Shown here piece by piece: positions 34,916 through 45,493 of a stretch of 64,000 bases of DNA. The position numbers were made by a program, and so were the translations under genes. The stretch covers positions 20,969,370-21,033,369 of the forward strand of contig NC_049904.1 in assembly GCF_001411555.2 (NCBI RefSeq), in the 5' to 3' direction. Each line of letters begins with the position of its first letter. Position 1 is the first letter of the stretch. This DNA is from Juglans regia. Lineage: Eukaryota > Streptophyta > Magnoliopsida > Fagales > Juglandaceae. Below the pieces are notes generated by a model. That model made no database searches. It saw only the letters and a list, made by a program, of their open reading frames with translations, and was not told where the DNA came from.

Positions 34916-36570
34916 ATGGCTAAAGTACTAGTAAGGGAAAAAACTAAGCAAAGGTTATTGTTCTATATAGGGGAAACGCACCAAGGATTTCAATGTGAAG
35001 AAAATCTTGTAGACAACATGAACCAAGATAAACTCCAAGAGCTACCAATATTCAGTCTTAAGGAACTAGCAAGTGCAACGAACAACTTCCACCAATCTAA
35101 CAAACTTGGACAAGGTGGATTTGGTCCCGTATACAAGGTAATCTTGTGCTTGTAGAGGATGATTGCCTAATAATTTGAATATGTAGTCAATGAGTTGTTG
35201 TTTGTTTATAGGGAAAATTGCTAGATGGACAAGAAATTGCCGTAAAACGACTTGCAAGATCTTCAAGGCAAGGGCTAGAAGAATTTATGAATGAAGTCGT
35301 AGTGATTTCTAAACTCCAACACCGAAATCTTGTTAGACTCCTTGGTGGGTGTGTTGAAGGAGAAGAAAAGTTGCTAGTCTATGAATACATGCCAAACAAA
35401 AGTTTGGACGCATTTCTTTTTGGTTAGTTCATTCTAATGCCCTACATTAGCATCTTCAAATATATATCATAATCTACAATTATCTACATCATAAGACGAA
35501 TAATGATCTCTACGTACGGTTGTGAAATTTTAGCTTCTATACACATACTTTATTATGACTATCTTTACAAATATTACCTTCATTACTATTATGAAATTCA
35601 ACTTCATTTTGTTTTTCTGATCTGTTTGAACTAAATTCATCAGATCCAATCAAGCAAGAATTGCTAGATTGGAAAAAACGTTTCAACATTATTGAAGGAG
35701 TTGGTCGTGGTCTACTCTACCTTCATAGGGATTCAAGATTAAAAATTATTCATAGGGATCTAAAAGCAAGTAACATATTGTTGGATGAAGAGCTAAATCC
35801 AAAAATATCAGACTTTGGAATGGCCAAGATTTTCGGGGGCAATGAAGACCAAGCCAATACTAAAAGAATTGTCGGAACATAGTAAGTACCTTTTATTTGT
35901 TGAATTCAATCAGATACTAATGCTAATATTATGGATAATAATGTTTGGATGTATTCAAATGTTGAAGTGGCTACATGTCTCCTGAATATGCAATGGAGGG
36001 GCGATTTTCAGAAAAATCGGATGTCTTCAGCTTTGGAGTGTTATTGCTAGAGATAGTAAGCGGAAGGAAAAACACTCATTTTTATCATGACGAAGGGACC
36101 GTGAGCCTTGTAGGACTTGTAAGTCTCCCTTATCTCATTGCCTCATTTTTTAGATGCTCAATTGCCTCTTTCCCAACTTGAAATCGATACTAATCAAGCA
36201 TTCAAAGTAAAGATTTATACAAGACAATGAATCTTCTCCAATCAAATTTTCATCTTTCCAGGTATGGAAAATGTGGAACATGAACAACTTGGCAGCATTA
36301 GTAGACCCCAAAATACCAAGATCTGGCTTTGAAAATGAAATCTTTAGGTGCATACAAGTTGGGCTGTTGTGTGTACAAGAATTCGCTAAAGATAGACCAA
36401 CCGTATCTATTGTTATTTCTATGTTAAAAAGTGAGATTGTTGATCTACCTTACCCAAGGCAGCCAGGATTCACTGTAAATCAGATTACCTCAGAAAATGA
36501 GTTCTCTTACCCCAATCAAAAAGTTTGCTCTATCAACAATGTCACTGTTTCAATGGTTCATGGTAGATGA
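34916..36570 (+). CDS. 5'-truncated S-domain (G-type lectin) receptor kinase, nested in intron 19
   Basis: Exons 34916-35137 (or from the acceptor before 34932), 35212-35422, 35644-35881, 35968-36118 and 36262-36570. They encode a juxtamembrane piece and a whole Ser/Thr kinase: [11 protein letters not shown] (ATP loop), IAVKRL (Lys), [45 protein letters not shown], then the subfamily tail ending [11 protein letters not shown]. This is the SD1 class (SD1-13/At1g11330 style). Lectin, S-locus, PAN and membrane parts are absent; the frame is closed by TAA at 34889-34891. Key catalytic residues are present and introns sit at the family positions, so this is a genomic fragment and not a retrocopy. 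It might act as a cytoplasmic kinase or be spliced to host exon 19 (see findings), or be an unexpressed remnant. Confidence 0.85.
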
Positions 36571-36705
36571 TGACATGATCTTGAAAGTCTGGAACTGTCA
36601 CTTTGTATTGAACAGGTTGTAGAATTTAAACACACTTTCAATGTATTTGCTCATTTATGAGATACAATTTTATCACTAGCCTCACCTTTTTCATTCATTT
36701 TGCAG

Positions 36706-39058
36706 ACTTGAGAGGATTTGATCTGCAAACAGGCTTTTTCACTTACAGGCAAATCAAAACTGCCACTAACAACTTTAATGCTTCAAACATGATTGGGGAA
36801 GGTGGTTTTGGATTTGTATACAAGGTATTCGAAAACGTAATTCTTTATGCATTTAGGTTTTTTATAAAAAATTTCTTATAAAAATTCCTTACCCATCCAT
36901 GATACATAGCTAAAGACATATCTCATTATATTCTCAAGTGCATACTTAAATATGCATATTTTTTTCTTCTGAAATGCAGGGTATATTATTAGATGGTACC
37001 ATAATTGCAGTTAAGAAACTTTCTTCAAAATCAAGTCAAGGAAATCTAGAATTTGAGAATGAGATAGGCATGATATCTAGTTTACAACACCCGAATGTTG
37101 TTAGATTGTATGGAGCTTGTGTTGAAGGAAATCAACTGTTCTTGGTATATGAATACATGGAAAACAATAGTCTGGCTCGTCCTTTGTTTGGTATGCTTAA
37201 TGTTTTTATTTAGTATTTTCTGTCAAATAAGGATAGGAACCTAACACTGCAGATGGCTTTATGTTAAGAACCAAGTTGATCATGAACTCCCCCATTCAAC
37301 TTTCTACAAAAAAAAAAAAAATGCAGGTCCAGAGCAATACCAATTAAAATTGGACTAGCCTACAAGGCAAAAAATATGCGTTGGCATTGCAAGAGGCCTA
37401 GCTTTCTTGCATGAGGAATCAACACTGAGAATTGTTTACAGAGACATTAAAATTTCAAATGTGCTATTGGATTCGAAACTTAACCCAAAGATTTCTGACT
37501 TTGGTTTGGCCAAGCTCGATGAAGAGGAAAACACCCATATCAGCACTCGAGTTGCTGGAACCATGTAAGCTATATCTTTTCTTCTATCCTTCAATTTGCA
37601 CCATATTTTTGTTCTATTATGGCATTCCTATTTTTACCACCCAAGTGATTAACTAGGAGAGAATCAGGAACAAATGCCGATCTCCATACATTTAAAGGTT
37701 CTGCATATTAGAGATGTTCTTATTATATATGAAAAGTGCCATAGAAAATCTAGGACTTTATATTTGGTTGAGACTTTAATGTGTTAGTTGTCTATATTTG
37801 CAACACAAGCTTGCTTGCAGAGAAATTTATAGCTATAGGAATTATCAATCCGTGTTCATGATTGATTGCGAGAAGTCTTGACATAAAACATGTTCAAGCT
37901 ATCTTCTATGGTTCTTTTGAGAGAGAGAGAGAGTTGTCTATTTAACCATTAACATGAATCCTACCCTAAAACGTTGACTCAGTATACTTGAATGACTGAA
38001 TAATAAAAGCTCGTGTTCAAATGTTCTATTATCATATCTGATTTCCTATGTTGTGTTATTATAGTTTAAGGGGACAAGAAATTCTAGAAATCTAACAAAA
38101 TCCATGGTATCCCTCTACCAATCTCCCCTCCCCTCGGGGCCACAGCCCCCGACCACTTGCCTGATAGTTATTAGCATTCCACCAAAAACAAAGTTGCCTC
38201 TCTCATATAATGAATATTCCACTCTATTCTCACTGTCTTACTGTTTGCATAATTGCATTTTAAATAGAAAAAAAAAACCATGTGATTTCGTAACTACCTT
38301 TGAAATCTTAATCATAATAATGCAATCTCTTTTCACGCAGAGGATACATGGCACCAGAATATGCATTATGGGGTTATTTAACATATAAAGCAGATATCTA
38401 TAGTTTTGGAGTTGTTTCGTTGGAAATTGTTGCAGGGAAGAGCAACATGAAATTTCGACCAAATGAAAGTTATGTTTGTCTTCTTGATTGGGTAAGATTT
38501 ATCAGTTGTCATGTCTTGCACCAAAACTGGTCATCTTGATGATGATCTATTGGTTCAAAACCAACTAAACAAGATTGAAACAATATGTTGTGTATGATTG
38601 GCTACGTCATAATTCTCGTCTATTGATTTGCTAAGATATAATTTCCATCATTTCATGTGTGCATATTTCAGGCTCTTGTTCTGAAACAAAAGGGTAATCT
38701 ATTGGAGCTAGTGGATCCAAAGTTAGACTTCGAGTTCAACAAGGAGGAGGCAATTAGAATGAACAAAGTAGCTTTACTATGTACAAATCCATCTCCAACT
38801 CTTAGACCCACAATGTCTGCAGTAGTAAGCATGCTCGAAGGCCAAACAGCTGTTAATGAAGCTATTATGGATCCAAGCGTATATGGAGATGATTTCAAGT
38901 TTAAAGCTTTAAGAAAGCAGTTCGATCAGATCCAGCATGAATCGATGGACTCAATTGGAGCTGAGAGCCATAATCGTTCGTTATGTGCAACATGGATGGG
39001 AACTTCTTCTACGTCTGCCCAGTATCTTTATGATCCATATTATCTTGATACTCAGTAA
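36706..39058 (+). pseudogene. Receptor copy 1: kinase exons 20-24 with nonsense codon
   Basis: Exons 36706-36824, 36980-37190, 37327-37564, 38341-38491 and 38672-39058. The order is DLRGFDLQTGFFTYRQIK (linker), MIGEGGFGFVYK, IIAVKKLSSKS, EYMENNSLARPLFG, then in exon 22 KLD followed by TAG at 37356-37358. Beyond it: [26 protein letters not shown] (Tyr for His of HRD; catalytic Asp kept), [42 protein letters not shown], and a C-terminal tail to the TAA at 39056. Apart from the stop all frames and splice sites are sound, so the lesion is probably young. An aataaa-type signal follows at about 39101. Confidence 0.88.
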
Positions 39059-39521
39059 TGGTCACAAAATATTTTCTCCCTCATGCAAAATTTTTGTTGT
39101 AATAAATTAGTGACTATTTGCTTCAGCAATCCACAGTGCTAAGGAACATCTGCTAATTTCATTATAACTGAAAATATAAAGATAAACATATGTGCAGCTA
39201 GCTTGCTATGTGGAATCAAGAAAATAATATATAATTTTGTTATTAAGAGAAGCCTAGAAGTTGTAAGTACTTTACTGCCAATGGCCAATGATTACTTCTT
39301 TTACTTTTCTAGAGAGTATGACGTGGCTAATATATTATATATCTATCTATATAGTTATTGAAATAATTGAGACATGGTGAAGAATATTTAGAACAAAAGA
39401 GGGTTGGTATAATAACAAAGCTACGGCTTAATACATGTCTCCTTTTCAGTTGTTTTATCATTAAGAAATGGACAATCATGAAAGAGATGCATGTAAACAA
39501 ACTTGACACTCACCAATCACG
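39059..39521. other. Downstream flank of receptor copy 1
   Basis: 3' untranslated region of the receptor and AT-rich spacer; no further gene seen. Confidence 0.5.
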
Positions 39522-40925
39522 TTAGCATCCTTCTATGTCTCGTAATGACGTTAACTTGATCTTGTTGAGTATGGCCGACACATCTTTCATATTTACTCTT
39601 TGTTCAGTTAATTCCGCACAATATTCCAAAGCCAATCTCACAACTGAAGACATCAACTCCTCCATGGCAGAATAATCTGATCTTTTGTTTTCTAATAAAC
39701 TGGCATCAATGATGTCCATTGTCGAAGTGGGTAATCACTCTACCCAATGCTTTAAGCTCATTTCTCCAGTAAAAATGTCATTTGTTGGTTTCTTTATTGT
39801 GAAAGTCTTCATTAGTAGAATGCCATAACTATAAACATCGCTTCTTGTACAAATAATTCCTTCTGATCCATACTCAAGGTGTCATGTTACAACTTATTGT
39901 GAGCACTTGCTTTCATACTTCCTAATAGTGAACCAAAAATTTGAAATAGAAAATGACAAAAATGCAATATCAATATACTTAGTTGTGTACAAATAGTAGA
40001 ATGATGAATATACAAAGTTAAGAGTATTACATCTATAAAAGTACCTGGTGCCATATGCCCAAAAGTAGAAAGAGTCATGGTTCTTATTATGGAATATATC
40101 TCCATCACTTAAGAGCTTCACCATGACAAAATCAATAACACGTGCAATCATATCTTCCGTCTAATAAAACATTTATAGGCTTCAAGTCACATTTAACAAT
40201 AGCTCTTGAATAACCATAATGAATATATTCCAATGTTGATGCCACATCAATCATTACATTTAGCCTTTGTAAGATACTCAAGCAATGATCTTGAGAGTAT
40301 AACCACTTCTCTAAGTTCCTATTTGGAATGTTGCACAATACAAGGGCTTTGAAGTCGATATATGTTACCTCAAATGCTTATGATTTTGACAAGATTTCAA
40401 TGATAAATGTTCTGCAATACCTTGCACACTACATCAAAATCCTTAAATGCCCTTTTTACTTGCATGTTAAACACTTTTATTGCAATATTCAAACCATCTG
40501 AAAGTGTTCCTTTATAAACTGACCCAAAGCTTCCTTCACCAAACAATGTTTGTAAAATGAATCGTTCTATTGCTTTAATAAGTGCTCGGTATGTAGTTCT
40601 TTTCCATATAGCAAGAGGATACAAATAAACTTGAAATGGAAATTTAGTATCCCTTTTTGCATATTTTCCAAGCCAACACAATGGTGATTTTAAGTATTGC
40701 TAACCCAATTATAGGTAATATATACTTTAGCACATTTTTCACAAGGGGAAGTTCTAGTCGAGGAACACCACATAGTGCATCATTTGACTCAATTGAAATG
40801 GCTAAGAAGTGTACAAATGACCCTCCTGTAGGCAGTTCTCCTCGTAATTTGTTGAAAGAGACATTTAGTTACTTGAGATGTAAAAGTGCATCTAAAGACT
40901 TGAGAATCTTTCCAGATAAATTGTT
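39522..40925 (-). pseudogene. LRR-XII receptor kinase pseudogene (5' truncated)
   Basis: On the minus strand from about 40925: the last LRR (NLSGKILKSLDALLHL, stop, LNVSFNKLRGELPTGG), NDALCGVPRL, the membrane stretch (NVLKYILPIIGLAIL), then a kinase: LFGEGSFGSVYKGTLSDGLNIAIKVFN (40397-40681), LEKWLYSQDHCLSILQRLNVMIDVASTLEY and VKCDLKPINVLLDG (40132-40338), TMTLSTFGHMAPG at ~40040-40090. A kept intron follows (about 39895-40055), then SEGIICTRSDVYSYGILLM and the C-terminus MDIIDASLL...LTSLRDIEGC ending at 39522. This is the EFR/At3g47570-type family. Lesions include several stops (LK*LNV, WVE*LP), a frameshift near 39880, a gap after NVLLDG and Lys for His in the HCD motif. Upstream LRRs are absent. 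Confidence 0.85.
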
Positions 40926-41697
40926 ACACGAAACATGCCAAAATCCCCCCTTTAGGATCTGCTCCGTCGTGCGCCATCACCACACCCCGTCGTTTGACAA
41001 CCCTCTTTCCTCCCTCAGATCTATTACTTTTAAAAGAACCCATTTGAGCCCCTATTCCTCCCATTTACGTCACTATTGCCGCCTGCCGCCTGCCGCCTGC
41101 CGCCACTACTCCACCGTGCTCCTCCCCTCTACATGCCACGACAGTAAGCTATCTTCCCTTTGTTTAGTCTTTTTTTAATCATCAAACAGTATTCCATTTT
41201 AACTCATTTGCCATTGTCTGTCTGCGTAGCAACACGCGCACTCATTCAATATCGAGATACCATAAACCATCACACGCGATCATCCAAGAAATTTTACCTT
41301 CTACGTCGTAACTCTTCAGCTTAACCCTTGATATTTTAACATGAAAATTATCGTTAACTTGTTGCAGTCTGGTTGTGTTGAGAAGGGCTTTGGGTCCGGA
41401 GAAGTGTTGGGATTATTTGACGTAGTTGTTGTCAAAAATTGGGCCAAGGGCCGGATGGAGGATGGGAAACGCGTGTAGTTGGGGTTTGTGAAACTGTGGA
41501 TTTGTAACTGTTGTGTTGTTGTGTGTGATTTTTGCATGCTATGTCATGCCATCCAATAAACTTCATGTCATGCATTTGCATATTACTGCTTTCATTAACT
41601 GGCATGATTTATTCAAATGTGTTAAGTTCTATGTTGTGCTGGGTAGTTTGAAAACTGGATTTTTTGGAAAATATATTTTGGTGTGCGTGAGTGCGTG
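40926..41697. other. Unassigned spacer
   Basis: The LRR-XII homology ends abruptly near 40930, and a C-rich sequence with a cctgccg tandem triplet (about 41078-41104) begins. Open frames across 40657-41178 and 41316-41537 have no recognisable domain; the first partly overlaps the antisense of the pseudogene. May be retroelement LTR sequence. Confidence 0.4.
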
Positions 41698-42540
41698 TCA
41701 CGACTCCAAGTCGAGATGGTGTATTATCTCAATGAAGCTCCTCTGGTCACTCGGGAGCGTGTAAAACTGAGTGATGTCCCCTACGCTGTCTCCGAGTGAC
41801 AACAGGCTCGACCAAGACAGTAACACTCTTGGTACAACTTCGGAGCCCCTCCACTAGTGGGGGTCGAGGATTCTTGGTCACATTACACAGTAGGGGCGGA
41901 GCTGGGCATCTCTCATAACGAAGTCACATGGACGGTCGTTACCCGTGGTGTGACAAAGGGAGACCATGGTGTACATAGTAATTAAATGATTGTGTTTGGG
42001 TACCAAGAAATTTTTGGCGTGAGTGGCTGTATTTAAATGAATTTTGGGCTTATTACTTTCACAACTGTTGAACTTGTTTGCTTATATAATTTTATGCTTG
42101 AATCTCTTGGGTGTGTTCTATTTAGTTATTTTATGAGATTGTGAAATCTCATTATGGAATTCCTACCTACGGTTTCGTTTCGTGTGATCGTAGATTTTGA
42201 TGCAGATGAGGAGTATAAGCAAAAGGGACTAGTCTCACTTGATGAGTGATGATGGACTTTTCGCATTATTGTTTACTGGACCTTTGCTTTTCATTCCTTT
42301 GTTTTTAGCCACATGACTGTATTAACCTCCTAGAGGACCTTATTTCGGGTTGTACTGTTGTTTAAAACTTTTTGGTACTTAGTTTGACTGCCTTCTATTT
42401 TTTCGCTACGATTTTTTTTTTTTGTATACTTTTTGCATGTTTGCACACACTTGGACAAGGCGATCGGGTGTATGATTCGTGCGGTCATCCTCCAAGTATC
42501 ACGACTTCTACCAAATCACACGTGGGATTTGAGAGCGCCA
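41698..42540 (+). repeat. Probable 5' LTR of the Tekay-like element
   Basis: tgtcacgactcc at the left and ...ttgagagcgcca four bases before the primer-binding site at the right. Without a 3' partner the left edge is only an estimate; the LTR could extend further left. Confidence 0.45.
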
Positions 42541-42544
42541 TAGG

Positions 42545-42556
42545 TGGTATCAGAGC
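42545..42556 (+). other. Primer-binding site, tRNA-iMet
   Basis: tggtatcagagc matches the complement of the initiator tRNA-Met 3' end exactly, the usual gypsy/copia primer. Confidence 0.85.
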
Positions 42557-42693
42557 GGTTCGGCTCTAGGTAAAACAACACGCCACCTAGGTGCAGTACC
42601 ATACATGTAGGCTTTAATCTTGGAGTTGTCTTTTGTTGAGCTTAAGAACGGGGTTAAGGGTTGCATTTTGGTAGGAAGATTGTGCGACCAAGG

Positions 42694-43561
42694 ATGCCGC
42701 ATGGCGAACCTTTTGGCCAAACCCCCAAGAATGAGCTACCGCAAGGGGATGGGAACTACACCATGGCTAGGGCGATGAATCTTATGATAGAATTCCTTAA
42801 ACAGAATTTCTAGCCCCAACAACGGCTGGAACAAAGAGGGTGCTCCTATGAGTATTTCCTGGCCCAAAGGGCTGCCGGTTTTATGGTGAGGAAAACTCGC
42901 TAATGGCTGGGAGGTGGATTAAGGATCTTGAGAGGACACTCGAGATATGTGGATACACTGAGTCCCAAAAGGTGTTGTATGCAAGCTACATATTGCAAGG
43001 TGAAGTCGCCGCCTAGTAGGAGAATAAGTAGAAGATCATTGAGATGGAGTTTGATGATCACTTCTTCCCTAACACAGTGAGGTGTCAGAAGGCAAGGGAG
43101 TTCAACAGCCTAGTGCAAGGAGATATGACAGTGGAACAATATGCCCGAAAATTTATGGAGCTCAAAAGGTTTGCAACGCATCTCATTGCCACTAAAGATA
43201 TGCAGACAGAGTGCTTCCAGGAGGCCAAAAGAGGATGAGCTTTGTAGGAGAGGGAAGTAGCTCGGGGTCGCCTCAGAAATTTATTCTGAGGACGGGGGCC
43301 AAAACACAGGCCTCAACTGGTGTGCGCATGGGGGACCAAGCCCCAGTTTATGGAAGGTGCAACCTATCCCATGAAGGTGATTGTTATCAGGGTGGGACCC
43401 AATGCTTCAAGTGTAGTCAGACAGGGCATTTGGCTCGCAAGTGTCCTAATGTTGCTCAAGGAAATCAACCAGGACAGCGCGGTGGAAGGGCAAATCAGAG
43501 GCAGATAGTGCAGGCAAGAGCGTACGTTTTGACTCCTTTGATGTCGATGATGAGGCATTGA
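42694..43561 (+). pseudogene. Tekay-like Gag remnant
   Basis: Coding sense starts with atgccgcatggcg at about 42694 and runs through several stops. Frame 43044-43238 holds the gag core (FDDHFFPNTVRCQKAREFNSLVQGDMTVEQYARKFMEL), and after a frame change 43211-43561 carries the CCHC knuckle CFKCSQTGHLARKCP. Gag would form the particle shell around element RNA. Not functional here. Confidence 0.8.
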
Positions 43562-43659
43562 AGACTCACGATGCGGGGGTCATCATAGGGATGAACTTGA
43601 TCCAGTCTTTTTAAGTTGATTCATTGTGTGGTTAATTTTTATAACTTCATTGGGAGTGT

Positions 43660-44345
43660 TTGATCTTATTAGGTAGAGTTCGGCTGTATGAATACTATGC
43701 TTGTACTTTGTTTGATTCGAGGGCATTACAGTCCTTTGTGTCTGCCACTTTTGCACAAATGTGCAACATAGTCACAAAAGCATTGCCTCAGTCCGTGGTT
43801 GTGGCATTGCCAAATAGAGAGACGGTTTGGTGTTCAAAGGTGGCCTTAGGCTATCCTTTGGATTTTGGATAGAGGATACTTGATATCGACCTGATAATGT
43901 TCAAGTTGTTTGGGTTGGATATCATTCTTGGTATGAATTGGTTGTTTCGGCACTTTGCAAGTATCAATTGTCGGAGCTGTGTGGCCAGTTTTCATCTCCC
44001 TAGAGGGGATTATATGGAATTTGTGGGTAGCAAGCTAATGTCGAGATCCACGGTTATATCTGAGATCCAAGCGAAGAAGGACTGGCTAGTGGGGCAGATG
44101 CCTATCTGGTGCAAGTGTTGGCTAATCCATCAGAGAGGAAGTCTGTAGCAGGAATCCCAATTGTTGAAGAGTTCTTTGATGTCTTTGTACTAGTTGACCT
44201 CCCTAGATTACCTCCAATTCGCAATGTCAAGTTTACTATTGACTTGGAACCTAAAGTGACAACGGTACACAAGGCTCCTTATAAAATGGCATCAGCTGAA
44301 CTAAAAGAGTTGAAGGCCCAGTTGCATGAATTGGTGGACAAGTGA
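43660..44345 (+). pseudogene. Tekay-like protease remnant
   Basis: Frame 43660-43872 contains the active-site region YACTLFDSRALQSFVS, where the usual DSG(A) reads DSRA, so a normally Gly position is Arg. Frame 43897-44148 continues with DIILGMNWLFRHFASINCR, typical of this lineage. The RT begins in 44109-44345 (FTIDLEPKVTTVHKAPYKMA). Stops separate the frames. Confidence 0.75.
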
Positions 44346-45480
44346 TTTATTTAGCCCAGTTCCTCACCTTTGGGAGTGCCCATGTCATTTTTTAAGAAGC
44401 AAAATGGCACACTCGGGATGTGCATTGATTATCAGGAGCTTAACAAGGTAACCATAACGAATAAATATCCACTATCTCGAATCGATAATTTGTTTGATCA
44501 GCTTCAAGGCACGGCTACTTTTTCAAAGATTGACTTAAGGTTAGGTACTATCAGCTAAGAATAAGAGACAAGAATGTACCCAAGACTGTGTTTAGATCGG
44601 GGTACGAACATTATGAGTTCAAAGTGATGTCTTTTGGGCTAGCTAATGCCCCTGCGGCTTTTATGGATATGATGAATCGGGTGTTTTGTCCCTATCTGGA
44701 TTCTTTCGTTGTGGTCTTTATTGATGATATCTTGGTTTATTCTCAAGATTTGGAGGAGCATGCTAGTCACCTGCGGTTGGTTCTGAGTAAGTTAAGGGAA
44801 CATCAGTTGTATGCAAAGCTCAGCAAATGCGAGTTCAGGTTGGATGAAGTCAGGGGGCATGCCATTTCTCAAGAGGGTGTGGTTGTAGATCCCAGTAAGG
44901 TGAAAGCTGTTTTGGCCTGGCCGCTTCCCACATCAGTTTACAAGATTCGAAACTTCTTGGGACTCGTAGTGTACTTAGGAGATTTATGGAGGGGTTTTCT
45001 AGATTGTTTGGACCACTCACTACCCTGACTAAGAAGAATGTTGAGTTTGTCTGGACTGAGAAGTTTGAGAGAAGCTTCCAAGAATTGAAGAAAAGATTGA
45101 TTTCGGCACCTGTGTTAGCACTTCTAGAGCTGCGTAAGCCGTTTGTGGTTTTCAGTGATGCTTCCGAATTTGGCTCGAATGTGTTCTCATGCAAGAGGGC
45201 CGAGTCGTAGCTTATGCATCTCGTCAAGTGAATGATCATGAAAGGAACTATCACACTCATGACTTGGAGCCTGCAGTAGTGGTTTTTGCTGTTAAAATTT
45301 GGCGGCACTATATTTATGGTGAGGCATGTGAGGTCTACATCGATCATAAGAGCCTAAAGCATCTCTTCACATAGAAAAATCTCAGCATGAGGCAAAGAAG
45401 GTGCTTAGAGTTAATCAGCAACTACAAGTGCAAGATTAAGCACCATCTTAGGAAGGCGAACTGGGTTGCTGATGCCTTAA
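44109..45480 (+). pseudogene. Tekay-like reverse transcriptase and RNase H remnant
   Basis: RT segments are 44370-44558 ([33 protein letters not shown]) and 44588-45028 ([30 protein letters not shown]: the Asp pair is present). RNase H follows in 44986-45210 and 45189-45374 ([60 protein letters not shown]). Frame changes occur near 44555, 45000, 45195 and 45375. This was the polymerase that copies the element RNA. Confidence 0.85.
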
Positions 45481-45493
45481 GTCGAAGTCCCAT

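Larger units (their letters stand above)
27322..36705 (+). other. Intron 19 of receptor copy 1 (9.4 kb, nested genes)
   Basis: An unusually long intron between the membrane exon and the first kinase exon. It contains an (AT)n run, MITE-like repeats (27770-28320), a LINE (28635-33439), a 5'-truncated S-domain kinase gene (34916-36570) and AT-rich DNA. Both the LINE and the kinase lie in the sense direction of the host gene. Confidence 0.85.
14423..39058 (+). pseudogene. LRR-malectin receptor-like kinase, copy 1 (whole locus)
   Basis: A receptor kinase of LRR-RLK subfamily VIII-2 (At1g53430/At1g07650/RFK1 type), which sits in the plasma membrane. I can place 24 exons with GT-AG borders, all joining in phase, summing to 3036 bases (about 1011 aa), the family's usual length: secretion signal, cap, LRRs, malectin domain, membrane helix, kinase. 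Exon 22 contains TAG (37356-37358) where relatives have Trp of LDW, so the predicted product stops at about residue 763, inside the kinase. The HRD motif downstream also reads YRD. Introns 1 and 19 are swollen by a copia element and by a LINE plus a foreign kinase gene. It could still be expressed as a kinase-truncated receptor. Otherwise it is a young pseudogene, since no ectodomain exon is damaged. Confidence 0.85.

Noticed and set aside
40657..41178. 173-codon plus-strand open frame
   Set aside because: First half is antisense to the LRR-XII pseudogene; the rest is C-rich DNA without a domain.
44850..45347. 165-codon minus-strand open frame
   Set aside because: Antisense of the Tekay-like RT/RNase H.
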